This document shows, in pieces, positions 7,801 through 15,481 of a stretch of 35,195 bases of DNA. Below the pieces are notes generated by a model. That model was not told the DNA's origin. It did not search any database and saw only the letters and a program-made list of their open reading frames with translations. This stretch comes from an uncultured Arthrobacter sp. (GTDB lineage: Bacteria > Actinomycetota > Actinomycetes > Actinomycetales > Micrococcaceae), in assembly GCF_947493765.1 (NCBI RefSeq), contig NZ_CANLSZ010000013.1, positions 1 to 35,195 of the forward strand. The letters are read 5' to 3'. Position 1 is the stretch's first letter, and each line of letters opens with the position of its first letter. A program made the position numbers and the translations under genes.

Positions 7801-10473
7801 CCGCATCAACTGGCCGCTGTGGCGCGCATGATCTCCGAGCCGTCCGTGGGGCTCTTCCACGAGGTGGGTGCGGGTAAGACTGCTGAGATGGTCATGGGGT
7901 CGATGGAGTTACGGCGCCTCGGTATGGCACGCAAACCGGCGGTGATCGTACCGAACCACATGCTGGATCAGTTCGCCCGCGAGTGGCTGCAGATTTACCC
8001 TCAAGCGCAGATCCTCGCCGCGTCGTCGGCTGACCTCGCTGGAGATAGGCGCCGACAGTTCGTAGCCCGCGCGGCGGCGAACGACTGGGATGCGGTCATC
8101 ATGACACGCACCGCGTTCGAGCGGATTCCTCTATCGACCGAATCCGAAGCGGAGTACCGCGGTCGTGAGGTCGAGCGCATGCGCCAGGAGATTCTGGCTG
8201 CGAAGGAACGCGCCCTCGCAAGTGGCGGCAAGGCGATGAGCGTCAAGAAGCTGGAGTCGCGTCTGCAGGCCGATGAGGAGAGGATCAAGCGCCTCCTCGA
8301 ACACCCCATCGATCCAGGACTCACCTTCGAGCAAACCGGTATCGACTATCTGGTCGTGGACGAACTCCACGACTTCAAGAACCTCGCAACGACCTCAAAC
8401 ATTCAGGACGCGGCAATTGACGGGTCCAACCGCGCCACGGACCTCCACTCCAAGGTGGAGTACCTGCGCAGCGTGCACGGTGACCGGGTGATCACCGGTG
8501 CGACGGCGACGCCGATCGCCAACAGTGTCACCGAGATGTACGTTATGCAGCGCTACCTGCGCCCGGACCTGTTGGAAAAGGCCGGCATCAACGACTTCGA
8601 CACATGGGCTGCGACCTTCGGCCAGGTCGTCACCGAGATGGAGATGACCGTCGCCGGCGGTGACAGCTTCAAGATGAAGGAACGGTTCTCGAAGTTTCAG
8701 AACGTGCCCGAGCTGCTGAAGATGTTCCACACCTTCGCAGACGTGAAGACCGCCGAAGACCTGCAGCTGCCCGTGCCCGACATCGAGGAACGCGAGGACG
8801 GCAGGCGCCTACCCCGCATGGTCACCGTCGACCCGTCCATCGAGCTCGAGGCATACATCGCGGACATCGCAGACCGCGCCGAGAAGATCCAGGCACGTCT
8901 GGTCGATCCGACCGAGGACAACATGCTGAAGATTTCCAGCGACGGACGGAAAGCCGCCCTCGACATGCGCCTGGTTGACCCGGACCTCGACGCTCTGGTT
9001 GGAGCTACGAAGATCAGTGCAACCGCGGACCTCGTAGCCAAGGTGTACGAGGAGACCAAGGACCGCGTCTACATCGACCCGGAAACGAAAGATACGCACC
9101 CGACACCGGGCGCCCTGCAGATCGTGTTCTGCGACCTCGGCACACCGTCGGACAAGTGGAACGTCTACGGGCAGCTGCGTGAGGACCTGGTGCAGCGAGG
9201 CGTGCCCGAGCACAAGGTGCGCTTCGCGCACGAGGCGAAGAACGACGCCGAGAAAGGCCGGCTCTTCGAAGCCTGCAGGACCGGCGATGTCGCCGTGCTC
9301 ATCGGATCGACACAGAAGATGGGTACGGGTACGAACATGCAGGCCCGCGCCGTGCACCTGGTCGACCTCGACGCACCATGGCGGCCGGCCGACGTCTCCC
9401 AGCGTCACGGCCGTATCATCCGCCAAGGCAATCAAAACCCCGAGGTCAGCATCTCGCAGGTCGTCACCAAGGGATCGTTCGACACCTTCATGTGGCAGAC
9501 CCTGGAGCGCAAGAGCAAGTTCATCGACCAAATCATGCGCGGCCGACTCGACGTCCGCGAGATCGAGGACGTCGGTGACAACACCCTGTCCTTCGCTGAG
9601 GTTAAAGCCATCTCCAGTGGCAATCCACTGATCCTCGAAAAGTCTAAAGCCGACCAGGAACTGACCCGCCTGCAGCGTCTCGAGCGCGGCTGGCACCGCA
9701 ACCAGGCCGCGCTCAGCCGACGCAAGGACAGCGCCATCGTCCGAGGCAAAGCACTTGCCGCGGAACTGCCCGCCTTGAAGGAAGCCGTCGCGCGTACAAC
9801 GCCCGACGTCGGAGGGGACGCGTTCCGCATGACCATCAACGGAAGGACCGTCGACAAGCGCACCGATGCTGTAGACGCGTTGCGCACGTGGGCCGACCGG
9901 AACGCAGCAGGACGACCCCCTATCCAGGGGTCGAAGGACCTTGGTGTGATGGCGTCTATCGGTGGTCACGACATCAGGTTCGTGCAAGGCCAAGCGAACA
10001 TGGTCGAGATGGGCGCGTCCCGCGTCGAAATGCAGATCGAGGGTGCGCCCGGCGTTGCCGTGGAGCTCAAACGAAACGATTCGCTGTTCCCGACTGTCGG
10101 GGTGATCCAGCGCCTCGAGAACCAGGTCACGCGACTACCCGACGAGGTGGTCAAGCGTGAGCGTCAGCTCGAGGAAGCACGGCAGGAGTATCGCGATGCG
10201 GCTAACGCCCTGCAGCAACCGTTCAAGCACACTGAGGCACTGGAGAAGGCCAGATGGGAAGTGGAGCGGATCAATCGTGAGATGCGCGGCGAAGATGGTG
10301 CACAAACGTCTCTCGGGTCCGACCTCGAGGACCTAAAGCGCCACATGAGGGCGAGCTTCCCGAACCCGCCTTCGTCTGGGAAATCACCAGAGCAGACTGG
10401 TCAGACACGTCCAGACGATCACGCTCCGGACGTCGATCCCGACCGCGATAAGGATCAGGGAATGGAACTCTAA
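4861..10473 (+). CDS. Giant N6-DNA-methyltransferase / SF2 helicase fusion, about 1870 aa
   Basis: The protein joins two enzyme modules. Residues 294-302 (VLEPGSGAG) form the S-adenosylmethionine-binding loop, and NVPF at 357-360 is the motif IV of N6-adenine methylases, with Val where NPPF is usual. The helicase part has Walker A VGAGKT (1002-1007), a DELH box (1167-1170) and motif VI QRHGRIIRQG (from 1514). The C-terminus is coiled-coil and charged. Such fusions are common on phages and conjugative elements, and may modify or remodel DNA during transfer, perhaps against restriction; that role is inferred. Start ATG 4861 is chosen for AGGGGG just upstream and the opening MARSRKRNQIDGQETLDL. 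Residues about 31-166 are an Arg/Gly-rich low-complexity stretch overlapping a separate gene in another frame. Conserved sequence resumes at SLTEAGSRFVPVRQDDLAPS, so the true start or the link between parts is uncertain. Confidence 0.82.
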   Translation: MARSRKRNQIDGQETLDLDAFLFAPPEEALDEQVRQIRAGDLEDDSPVAVRPDPGSRRVVSEARRGSDEPGGGVAVPDRGAGSGGRDVPAEGGPAERVEDASRGDRPGGDVDAGRDGGGGRRRDGGGRSGSPAEGTPGGLQGDRTDAAGVAGRLPESGDGPELPEIVSLTEAGSRFVPVRQDDLAPSGARARFQANVAALRILRELQDQNRAASAQERAVLARWGSWGATGVAEVFDETRGEYEANRAELRELLSESEYRAANRTVINAHYTDPALAAELWQTLDTLGFEGGRVLEPGSGAGTFIGLAPESATMTGVELDPITAGISQALYPDADIRVESFADTRLPSGYFDAAVGNVPFAKTRLHDPRHNAGNHSMHNHFIIKSLDLTRPGGVVGVISSAFTMDAQNPAARREIYETADLLGAVRLPTGAHRRAAGTDALTDVLIFRKRLPGEDPLSPQWLESRVLSVGDEQKAAQDVVIDAGQDVARMNAYFIENPQRVLGEPVVGNGMYGSATLTVRNEDLSAVPEQLHDQLQDVAQRAVDAGRGVAERQAGQVIESVAIVPAGKQIQVGHIMSEPDGTFRQVDIDGSIAPLKVPATQARELRSLLGLRDLARSVLTLEASNVEDTPELDAERASLRESYSTYMDSFGPINRFTERRTGKVNDAGEDIMARVTPKAVALLRSDPFGPIVPALERFDEASQTATPAALQRGRQVQPRQPIRGVDTPAEALAVTLDARGDVDLTEIANLLGVDPAAARDALGELVYDIPSEPGVMETRAEYLSGNIREKLDVATIAAAEDERFLRNVEDLKAAMPLPLGADEIEARIGSIWISADIHQEFLQTITHDRQARVDRVTGANWDVQANRHSFLARNDWGTERMPAGEIFKNLLEQKRVQVTDPDPDPESQRRILNPVETASAQEKAQLMQDRFGEWVWEDADRAIALTDEYNRRFNSLVLRDYTVEGERLTLPGLVKNFEPRPHQLAAVARMISEPSVGLFHEVGAGKTAEMVMGSMELRRLGMARKPAVIVPNHMLDQFAREWLQIYPQAQILAASSADLAGDRRRQFVARAAANDWDAVIMTRTAFERIPLSTESEAEYRGREVERMRQEILAAKERALASGGKAMSVKKLESRLQADEERIKRLLEHPIDPGLTFEQTGIDYLVVDELHDFKNLATTSNIQDAAIDGSNRATDLHSKVEYLRSVHGDRVITGATATPIANSVTEMYVMQRYLRPDLLEKAGINDFDTWAATFGQVVTEMEMTVAGGDSFKMKERFSKFQNVPELLKMFHTFADVKTAEDLQLPVPDIEEREDGRRLPRMVTVDPSIELEAYIADIADRAEKIQARLVDPTEDNMLKISSDGRKAALDMRLVDPDLDALVGATKISATADLVAKVYEETKDRVYIDPETKDTHPTPGALQIVFCDLGTPSDKWNVYGQLREDLVQRGVPEHKVRFAHEAKNDAEKGRLFEACRTGDVAVLIGSTQKMGTGTNMQARAVHLVDLDAPWRPADVSQRHGRIIRQGNQNPEVSISQVVTKGSFDTFMWQTLERKSKFIDQIMRGRLDVREIEDVGDNTLSFAEVKAISSGNPLILEKSKADQELTRLQRLERGWHRNQAALSRRKDSAIVRGKALAAELPALKEAVARTTPDVGGDAFRMTINGRTVDKRTDAVDALRTWADRNAAGRPPIQGSKDLGVMASIGGHDIRFVQGQANMVEMGASRVEMQIEGAPGVAVELKRNDSLFPTVGVIQRLENQVTRLPDEVVKRERQLEEARQEYRDAANALQQPFKHTEALEKARWEVERINREMRGEDGAQTSLGSDLEDLKRHMRASFPNPPSSGKSPEQTGQTRPDDHAPDVDPDRDKDQGMEL
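4952..5359 (+). CDS. 135-aa hypothetical protein nested in the helicase gene
   Basis: ATG 4952 follows a GAGGAGG ribosome site, and the frame ends at TAG 5357-5359, just where the helicase frame regains conserved sequence. The product looks like a real soluble protein: MNKYGKFAQETWKMTAPSQY, then an acidic and amphipathic middle (GPDPEGETYLQKVGRLNASR, QAEEIVRAEML) and a helical Gln/Arg-rich end. Codon choice is strongly G/C at third positions in this frame, while the overlapping helicase frame reads as Arg/Gly/Asp low complexity. I recall similar small proteins of actinobacterial mobile elements opening with MNRYG-like sequence, but cannot name a function. It is probably translated from the same message as the helicase. 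Good evidence for a gene; role unknown. Confidence 0.72.
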   Translation: MNKYGKFAQETWKMTAPSQYALIPDPDEWFRKLGEEAMNQVGELQYQIAGPDPEGETYLQKVGRLNASRMQAEEIVRAEMLTPDVMEAEGDDETEEDEVDRQRRELREAFKAIAQTQRELLDAYRNQEMDQNYQR

Positions 10474-10486
10474 GTAGTGCACAGCA

Positions 10487-10523
10487 GAGGGGCGGTTCCT
10501 CCCGATGGTAGGAACCGCCCCTC
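10487..10523. terminator. Bidirectional 14-bp hairpin terminator
   Basis: GAGGGGCGGTTCCT at 10487-10500 pairs perfectly with 10510-10523, leaving a nine-base loop. It separates the helicase gene (plus) from the convergent gene ending at 10586 (minus), and so can serve both. There is no long T-run. Confidence 0.85.
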
Positions 10524-10585
10524 ACTTGTTCAGGTCACACGTCAATCATGAGAGCGTGAACCGACCCTTTCGCTAACTCAGTGCT

Positions 10586-11323
10586 TCATCTGCCCAGCCT
10601 GGCTGCCTGACGTGCCATCCAGCGACGAGCCTTTACTTCGATGGTCGATGCGCGCCGGTCAGCCTCAAAGTGGCCGTCGTAGGTGTGCACCGACAGGGCT
10701 CCATGCCGAACGATCTTGCCGAGCTTCTTGTCGATTCGACGGGTGGCCTCCGCCAGGTCGTGCATACCGCGAAGCTCGAACCACAACCGGGCCTCGAAGA
10801 ACTTCCAGCTCAACACCGTCGTGGACTCGATACGTTGCTGGTTGATACCGAGATAAGTGACGGTTGCAGTGTGTTCGGTCGGAAGGTCGGAGTCATGACG
10901 ATCCCTCACCGAGTCCCAGAACGTCCGCCATTCCTGCCCGGGCGCGAGTATGTGAATCGTCTCCGGGATCTTCACCCGCTGGAGCTCGTTGTCCGCGTGT
11001 GCGGCCCGCTCCGGATGAGGGTCGATAGAGAGCTTCACGTCATGCGCAGCAGTAGTGCCGAAGTTCTTCACCACCAAGTCGATGTACTCACCACCACCGG
11101 CTTGGCTCAGCTCCATCGTGACGACCACGTAAGGCTGTGCCTGATCAATCAGAAGTTCGCGCTGAAGCTCCCGCGTCTTCTCGGCATCCTCCGCAGTGGC
11201 CTTTGCCTGCTCACGCGCTATCTTCACCTGCTTAGCCGCATAAACCAGTGCTACAACGGCGACAATTAATGTGAGCACCGCGGCGATCGAACTGACCCAC
11301 GCTGCCCATGTTTCAGGCTCCAC
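10586..11323 (-). CDS. Membrane-anchored hypothetical protein, 245 aa
   Basis: One N-terminal membrane helix is evident (about residues 12-31, IAAVLTLIVAVVALVYAA). A charged coiled-coil follows (KIAREQAKATAEDAEKTREL), then a beta-rich cytoplasmic or external domain (QPYVVVTMELSQAGGGEYID) and a basic tail. Proteins of this design are frequent on actinobacterial plasmids and phages but have no assigned activity that I know. The start is GTG at 11321-11323, overlapping the TAG stop of the upstream gene as TAGTG, so translation is probably coupled and no separate ribosome site is needed. Convergent with the helicase gene across a shared terminator. Confidence 0.75.
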   Translation of the reverse strand: MEPETWAAWVSSIAAVLTLIVAVVALVYAAKQVKIAREQAKATAEDAEKTRELQRELLIDQAQPYVVVTMELSQAGGGEYIDLVVKNFGTTAAHDVKLSIDPHPERAAHADNELQRVKIPETIHILAPGQEWRTFWDSVRDRHDSDLPTEHTATVTYLGINQQRIESTTVLSWKFFEARLWFELRGMHDLAEATRRIDKKLGKIVRHGALSVHTYDGHFEADRRASTIEVKARRWMARQAARLGR

Positions 11324-11619
11324 TACAGTGCGTCGCCAGACGACGTCGCGGGAGTATCCGTCGAGGACGGTGAACGCCGTCCACGGCGCTTTGCGACTCC
11401 ACCGGATTCGAGGCCGAGCTTCTTCAATTCGTCTTCACTCCAGCCGTCTTTGGTAGCACGGACGTATGCCTTTTTATCTTCCCGCTCGGCGTCCGCGAGC
11501 TGGTCGCGCAGCTCTTCCACACGCTGCCGGGCGAGGGTCAAATCGGTGACCGATTCAATACGCGAGTCGAGGAGCTTGCGTGCCTGGCTCTTCGTGGTTT
11601 CGAGGTCGAGAGTAGTCAT
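11323..11619 (-). CDS. Small coiled-coil hypothetical protein, 98 aa
   Basis: ATG 11617-11619 is preceded by AAGGTGAGG. The peptide is helical and highly charged (KSQARKLLDSRIESVTDLTL, QRVEELRDQLADAEREDKKA), followed by a WSEDELKKLGLES turn and a Ser/Arg-rich disordered tail. No known domain was recognised. The WSEDELKKLG piece resembles small helical motifs in plasmid-borne phage-like proteins, which is weak evidence. It is the first gene of a two-gene unit with the membrane protein ending at 10586, overlapping it by one base. Confidence 0.7.
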   Translation of the reverse strand: MTTLDLETTKSQARKLLDSRIESVTDLTLARQRVEELRDQLADAEREDKKAYVRATKDGWSEDELKKLGLESGGVAKRRGRRSPSSTDTPATSSGDAL

Positions 11620-11668
11620 AACCTCACCTTAATCTGGGCGCCCGACGAAAGGGAACACAAACCCTCGG

Positions 11669-11890
11669 TCAGTGGCCGGCGGGGTAGTCGTGGAGGTAGG
11701 CGTTGTCCGGGTCATTGAACCAGTCGGTGACGTCGTCCGAGTCGTACCTGATGGGGTTCCGGCCGAGTACGTAGAACGAAGGACCGTCGCCCATGCGACG
11801 CCACCTTGCCAGCTCTGTGGTGGTCACGCCGTAGAGCGCAGCCACGTCCCTCGGTGCGAGTATCGCGCCCACCTGGACTCCTGTTTTCAT
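11669..11890 (-). CDS. Helix-turn-helix protein, excisionase-like, 73 aa
   Basis: A small DNA-binding protein of the MerR/excisionase-type winged-helix group: ILAPRDVAALYGVTTTELAR forms the HTH and FYVLGRNPIRYDSDDVTDWF the wing and C-terminal helix. I chose ATG 11888-11890 (MKTGVQVGAILAPRDV) over an upstream in-frame ATG at 12049, because the extra 53 residues are low-quality sequence lying in the structured mobilisation region and the domain is complete without them. GGAACGGGGG lies shortly before. It may regulate the adjacent mobilisation region or act as a recombination directionality factor; which is unknown. Confidence 0.75.
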   Translation of the reverse strand: MKTGVQVGAILAPRDVAALYGVTTTELARWRRMGDGPSFYVLGRNPIRYDSDDVTDWFNDPDNAYLHDYPAGH

Positions 11891-12120
11891 CTTTGCCCCC
11901 GTTCCTTTCGGCAACGCCGTCATCACTTGGACGCGAAGTGAATTGGCAAGGTGGAGAGGTCGGACCGTGGAATACCGGAGCGGAGCGAGGATATGCCGCG
12001 AAAGCCGTCCTCGGAGCCTTGCCAAGAGAAGGGCGGACAGTACATTCACACGCCGAAACGGAACGGCGTAGCCGGTCGGTCATTGCAGACGCGAAGCGTC
12101 CTCGAAAGGCTTGAACACCC

Positions 12121-12143
12121 CGCCCGGCACAACCTGCCGGGCG
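12121..12143. repeat. Inverted repeat CGCCCGGC / GCCGGGCG
   Basis: A perfect 8-bp stem with a seven-base loop (ACAACCT) within the candidate oriT region. It could be a cruciform recognised by mobilisation proteins or a terminator of upstream transcription. Confidence 0.6.
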
Positions 12144-12176
12144 AAGAGCATGCGGAGCCACAGCGGAGCAAGCTAT

Positions 12177-12197
12177 GCGTTTATGTGCCATAAACGC
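12177..12197. repeat. Inverted repeat GCGTTTATG / CATAAACGC, candidate oriT core
   Basis: Two perfect 9-bp arms separated by TGC, locally A/T-rich in a G/C-rich region. It is about 100 bases before the MobC-like start, as relaxase-binding repeats often are. A nick site would be expected just beside one arm; it cannot be placed from sequence alone. Confidence 0.5.
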
Positions 12198-12299
12198 GTT
12201 TTCCGCTGGCGCCTGCGGCTGGGCGGTGACACACTTGGGGTGTGGGGCCTCCGTTGGAGGGGCGCTGCGCTGGGCCGGAGAATCAAGGGCGGGGGAGCG

Positions 12300-12746
12300 G
12301 TGAGCGAAGGAAGCGAGCAGGAGCCCGCCGAGGACTCGGTATCGTGCCCAGGGGAAAGGTCCGGTCGTGCCGCGAGGCGGCATGTGTGGTCTTCTCGGCG
12401 CAAGCGTATCGACGGAAAGACCGTGTACGTGCGCGTCTCGATGTCTGAGCTGGAGCGTGCGCAGCTGTTGCAGTTGGAGTCGCAAACCGGTCTGTCACCA
12501 TCCGCGATTCTCGTTGATGCCGCGCTTGGGTCCGGTGACCCGGCAGTGCTGACCTTGCGGAAGCAGGAGGTCGTCACCCTGTTGACGATCCGCCGACTGA
12601 TCGGAACGGCAGCGAACAACGTCAACCAGATCGCGCGTCATGCTAACGCGACCGGTGAGGTCAAGAATGAGGCCTTGGCAGCGGTGCAGCAAGCACGCCA
12701 TTTGATGCGTCAGATCGAAGCCAAGATGTACGAGCTGAAGCCGTGA
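12300..12746 (+). CDS. mobC: MobC-like mobilisation accessory protein, 148 aa
   Basis: MobC-type proteins bind oriT and help the relaxase open the strands. The N-terminal third is variable. From about residue 40 the protein reads RKRIDGKTVYVRVSMSELER and LQLESQTGLSPSAILVDAAL, a ribbon-helix-helix-like fold. Its C-terminal half, TIRRLIGTAANNVNQIARHA followed by helices, is the typical MobC signature (G-N-N-x-N-Q-ARxxN). Start GTG 12300 has GGGGGAG directly before it; a later start is possible since the first 35 residues are poor in features. The longer reading from 12111 would cross the hairpins of the oriT region and is unlikely. The last codons overlap the relaxase start as GTGA, so the two are coupled. 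Confidence 0.83.
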   Translation: MSEGSEQEPAEDSVSCPGERSGRAARRHVWSSRRKRIDGKTVYVRVSMSELERAQLLQLESQTGLSPSAILVDAALGSGDPAVLTLRKQEVVTLLTIRRLIGTAANNVNQIARHANATGEVKNEALAAVQQARHLMRQIEAKMYELKP

Positions 12747-14341
12747 TCCCGAACATCACGAAGGGCTCCCGGACCGTCGGTCTGATGAAGTACCTTGTGG
12801 GGCCGGGGAAGAGGAACGAGCACACGGACCCGCACTTGGTCGCAGGCAGCCCGGTCATCATGTCCTGGTTCGACGACGCCCAGCTCAACGAGCAGTCCGC
12901 TGTCCTCGTCGCCAGCGAGGTCGACCTGAATAAGCGGATCAACGATGTCGAGATGGACCAGCACGTCTGGCACTGCTCACTGTCGCTCCGGGCCGATGAA
13001 CGTCCCGTCAGCGACCGCGAGTGGGCGGACATGGCCGAGAAGTTCATGGACGACATGGGCTTCACCGACAGCAGTGGCAAAGCACCCTGTCAGTGGGTTG
13101 CCGTGCACCACGGGACAAGCACCGCCGGTAACGATCACATTCACATCGTCGCCTCACGCGTTCGCGAGGATGGTACGAAGTGGAGCGACTGGTCGGACTT
13201 CCCAAAGGCGCAGACAGCAGCCCGGAACCTTGAGAAGCAGTTCGGCCTCATCGAGCTCGGGCAGCACTCCGAGCGTGGTCTGAAACCAGCCGAACAGCTC
13301 ATAGATCGTGAGACCGGCAGCACGCGGGAACCTGCACGACACCGCTTGGAGCGTTCGGTCCGTTCCAGCGCGATGGCGTCGACCACCGAAGGGGAGTTCG
13401 TCCGTCGGCTCCGTCACCAGGAGCTCCTCGTGAACGCCCGTTTCGCTGACGGTGGTCGTTCCGTCGTTACTGGTTACTCCGTGGCCGAGCGGCCACCGGC
13501 GGGAATGGACCCAGTGTGGTTCGGTGGCGGGAAACTCGCGAAGGACCTCACGCTGCCAGCGCTGCGCACAGCGTGGACGGACACCCCGGAAGCAGCGCAG
13601 GAAGCAGCCGAGGAATGGTGGGCCGCCAAACGCCAGCAGCGGATCGTACACCGCGAGGCCCCGGACATGACACGAGGTGCCCGCGTGTCAATGATCGGCG
13701 GTCACGCCATCGACGAAGTTGCCGCGCGGAAGCTAGCGTTGGACATGGCAAAGGCACGCAAAGTCATGTCGTCCGTGGCACCCGGCGATCACCAGACGTG
13801 GGCACACGTCGCCCGTGAAGCGTCCGGTGTGTTCGGAGCCTGGTCGAAGGCCACCGAGTCCGAGCCGGGGCCGCTCGCCCACGCCTCACGCGTCCTGGCG
13901 AGATCCGCGCACCGGTCGGGCGTCACAATCAGTGAGCCTGTGCGCACACCGCTGCGGATGGCCGGCACAACAGCGTTCCTCCTCGCGGCCACTTCCGCGC
14001 CGTCACCAGTCGCGCAGACGCTCATCATGCAGCAGATGCTCCGCACCATCCGCCTCCTGCACGACATGCAGGCGAGTAATAAGGAACTCCGCGAAGCGCG
14101 TCTACTCAGCGACACCGTGCGCGAGCACCTGAGCATCGTTGGGGCACCATTGCCCGACGTCGAAGAGCCACGTCTGCCCTCACTCGAGTATGCCGCCGGC
14201 ACCCCGGCTGGAGCCGAGCGGAAGCCAGTGCCGACCCTCACTGAAGCCACACCACCGCAGCGGGCCCCGCAGCGCGTGGCGCGGGGAGCCGAGGAGTACG
14301 AGACCGACCTGCACACACCGGATCAGGGGATAGGGAGATAG
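12743..14341 (+). CDS. MOBP-type relaxase (Relaxase/VirD2 family), 532 aa
   Basis: The enzyme nicks oriT and stays bound to the 5' end during conjugation. GLMKYLVGPGK supplies a likely catalytic Tyr17. Motif III with the metal-binding histidines is AGNDHIHIVASRVREDG (His132, His134), preceded by WVAVHHGTS. This matches the relaxase domain over about residues 1-210; the rest is a helical C-terminal domain without a recognised helicase or primase. GTG 12743 overlaps the MobC stop by four bases. The coiled-coil gene begins three bases after this stop. Together with the VirD4 protein encoded on the other strand, it marks the element as self-transmissible rather than only mobilisable. Confidence 0.9.
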   Translation: MIPNITKGSRTVGLMKYLVGPGKRNEHTDPHLVAGSPVIMSWFDDAQLNEQSAVLVASEVDLNKRINDVEMDQHVWHCSLSLRADERPVSDREWADMAEKFMDDMGFTDSSGKAPCQWVAVHHGTSTAGNDHIHIVASRVREDGTKWSDWSDFPKAQTAARNLEKQFGLIELGQHSERGLKPAEQLIDRETGSTREPARHRLERSVRSSAMASTTEGEFVRRLRHQELLVNARFADGGRSVVTGYSVAERPPAGMDPVWFGGGKLAKDLTLPALRTAWTDTPEAAQEAAEEWWAAKRQQRIVHREAPDMTRGARVSMIGGHAIDEVAARKLALDMAKARKVMSSVAPGDHQTWAHVAREASGVFGAWSKATESEPGPLAHASRVLARSAHRSGVTISEPVRTPLRMAGTTAFLLAATSAPSPVAQTLIMQQMLRTIRLLHDMQASNKELREARLLSDTVREHLSIVGAPLPDVEEPRLPSLEYAAGTPAGAERKPVPTLTEATPPQRAPQRVARGAEEYETDLHTPDQGIGR

Positions 14342-14344
14342 CAG

Positions 14345-15409
14345 ATGAACCACGACACACCAGACGGAGCCGATGGACTGTTCCGCCCGCAGCTGCAAGC
14401 AGCGATGGCCGTCGCCGGACGACTTGCCGAGGTCCTCGCCCGCCAGCGGGCCGAGCAGAACGAGCAGATGCTGCGCGCAGAAGAAGCGCAGCGCAAGCAG
14501 CTGCAGGAGCGTTTCGAGGCCGAGCGAGCCGTGATGCGCACACAGCTCGGCGCTGTGCACCAGCCGCAGTTCTGGGACAGCGCGAAGCCCGAGGACATCG
14601 CCGCCCAGTACGCTCTGGCGCAGCAGTGGGACTCGGTCGACGACATGGCGCGGCTGTCTCGCGAACATATCCACGACGAGATCAAGACCAGGTACAACCT
14701 CACGCCGGAGCATTACTTGTCTATGCAAGAGCGCAGCAATAGATCTGAAGAATCAATTGATGAGCGGATTGCAGCTGCCGAGCAGCGATTACAGACAACA
14801 CGTGATCGCTACAACTCCAACCTCGGCGGGCAATCACAGGCGGAGCACGATCAGATCCGACGCTCCCAAGATCAAATCGAGGCCGAGTTGGTCGGGCTTC
14901 GCGCCGAAAAAGCGGCGGCACCGAGAGAGCGAGAGAACAGTGCGGGCCGCGCCGAGCATGAGAAGCCTCAACCCGGCCAAGCGCAACAAAATCATCAGAA
15001 CGAGGAGGGCCCAGGTGACCAGCGCGGAAACTCAAAGATGGACCCCTCCTCGAACGATGAGGTCCTGAAGAATCAGCGGGAGGCGGAGCGTGACCACGCC
15101 GCCGCGGAGCTGGAGTCAGCAGCTGTTGTTACCGGCGACTTGCGGAACGACGTTGACACGCAGAACGCCGCTGCGAACGCCGAGGAGCTGTGGGACTCAG
15201 GGGACCGCAGAGCGAAGCTTGCGGGCTTCCTCATGGAGCGGGTCGGGACAATCGGTGTCGAACGTGAGGGCGTGGCCGCGGTCCTCGCAGCTGACGTCAG
15301 TAACGGCACGCCGCCGTCAGCGGCAGCGAAACCGGGTAAGCGTTCTGCACGCCGGCAGGAGTCGCCTCAGGTGGCCCGGGCCCAGGATAGGGACTTCGGC
15401 CTCGGCTAG
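14345..15409 (+). CDS. Coiled-coil protein downstream of the relaxase, 354 aa
   Basis: ATG 14345 has GGGAGA upstream and lies directly after the relaxase stop, so it is in the mob operon. Residues 15-70 form a long charged coiled-coil (RLAEVLARQRAEQNEQMLRA and on). A conserved-looking middle follows (FWDSAKPEDIAAQYALAQQW), then more helices, a disordered Gln/Glu-rich linker (about 195-240), and a C-terminal Ala/Glu-rich part. Codon use between about 14740 and 15060 is lower in GC than the flanks, so the middle may be a mosaic segment. Such proteins often follow actinobacterial relaxases; a role as a relaxosome accessory or as a detached relaxase C-terminus is inference. Confidence 0.78.
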   Translation: MNHDTPDGADGLFRPQLQAAMAVAGRLAEVLARQRAEQNEQMLRAEEAQRKQLQERFEAERAVMRTQLGAVHQPQFWDSAKPEDIAAQYALAQQWDSVDDMARLSREHIHDEIKTRYNLTPEHYLSMQERSNRSEESIDERIAAAEQRLQTTRDRYNSNLGGQSQAEHDQIRRSQDQIEAELVGLRAEKAAAPRERENSAGRAEHEKPQPGQAQQNHQNEEGPGDQRGNSKMDPSSNDEVLKNQREAERDHAAAELESAAVVTGDLRNDVDTQNAAANAEELWDSGDRRAKLAGFLMERVGTIGVEREGVAAVLAADVSNGTPPSAAAKPGKRSARRQESPQVARAQDRDFGLG

Positions 15410-15427
15410 GGAAGCACCAGGCATCAG

Positions 15428-15473
15428 CACACGCAAAGAGGAGCGACCGTCAGGTCGCCCCTCTTTGCGTGTG
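15428..15473. terminator. Bidirectional 21-bp hairpin terminator
   Basis: Bases 15428-15448 pair with 15453-15473 over 21 positions with one mismatch and the tetraloop GTCA. It separates the mob operon (plus) from the end of the transfer operon (minus) and is long enough to stop both. Confidence 0.88.
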
Positions 15474-15481
15474 TCGGTTGG

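Larger units (their letters stand above)
11891..12299. other. Structured non-coding region; candidate origin of transfer
   Basis: About 400 bases without a convincing gene lie directly upstream of the MobC-like and relaxase genes, the usual place for oriT. The stretch is packed with inverted repeats: TTGGCAAGG at 11943-11951 with its complement at 12017-12025; ACGCCG/CGGCGT near 12050-12070; an 8-bp hairpin at 12121-12143; the best candidate at 12177-12197; and CCTCC/GGAGG near 12250. It also holds the promoters of the flanking genes. The oriT call is inferred from position and structure; no nic site was identified. Confidence 0.55.

Noticed and set aside
8809..9993. 394-aa minus-strand frame inside the helicase gene
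   Set aside because: It is the mirror of strongly conserved helicase coding sequence, a common false frame in high-GC DNA.
12111..12299. Upstream extension of the MobC-like frame
   Set aside because: It crosses the hairpins of the candidate oriT and codes for unpatterned sequence; GTG 12300 has a better signal.
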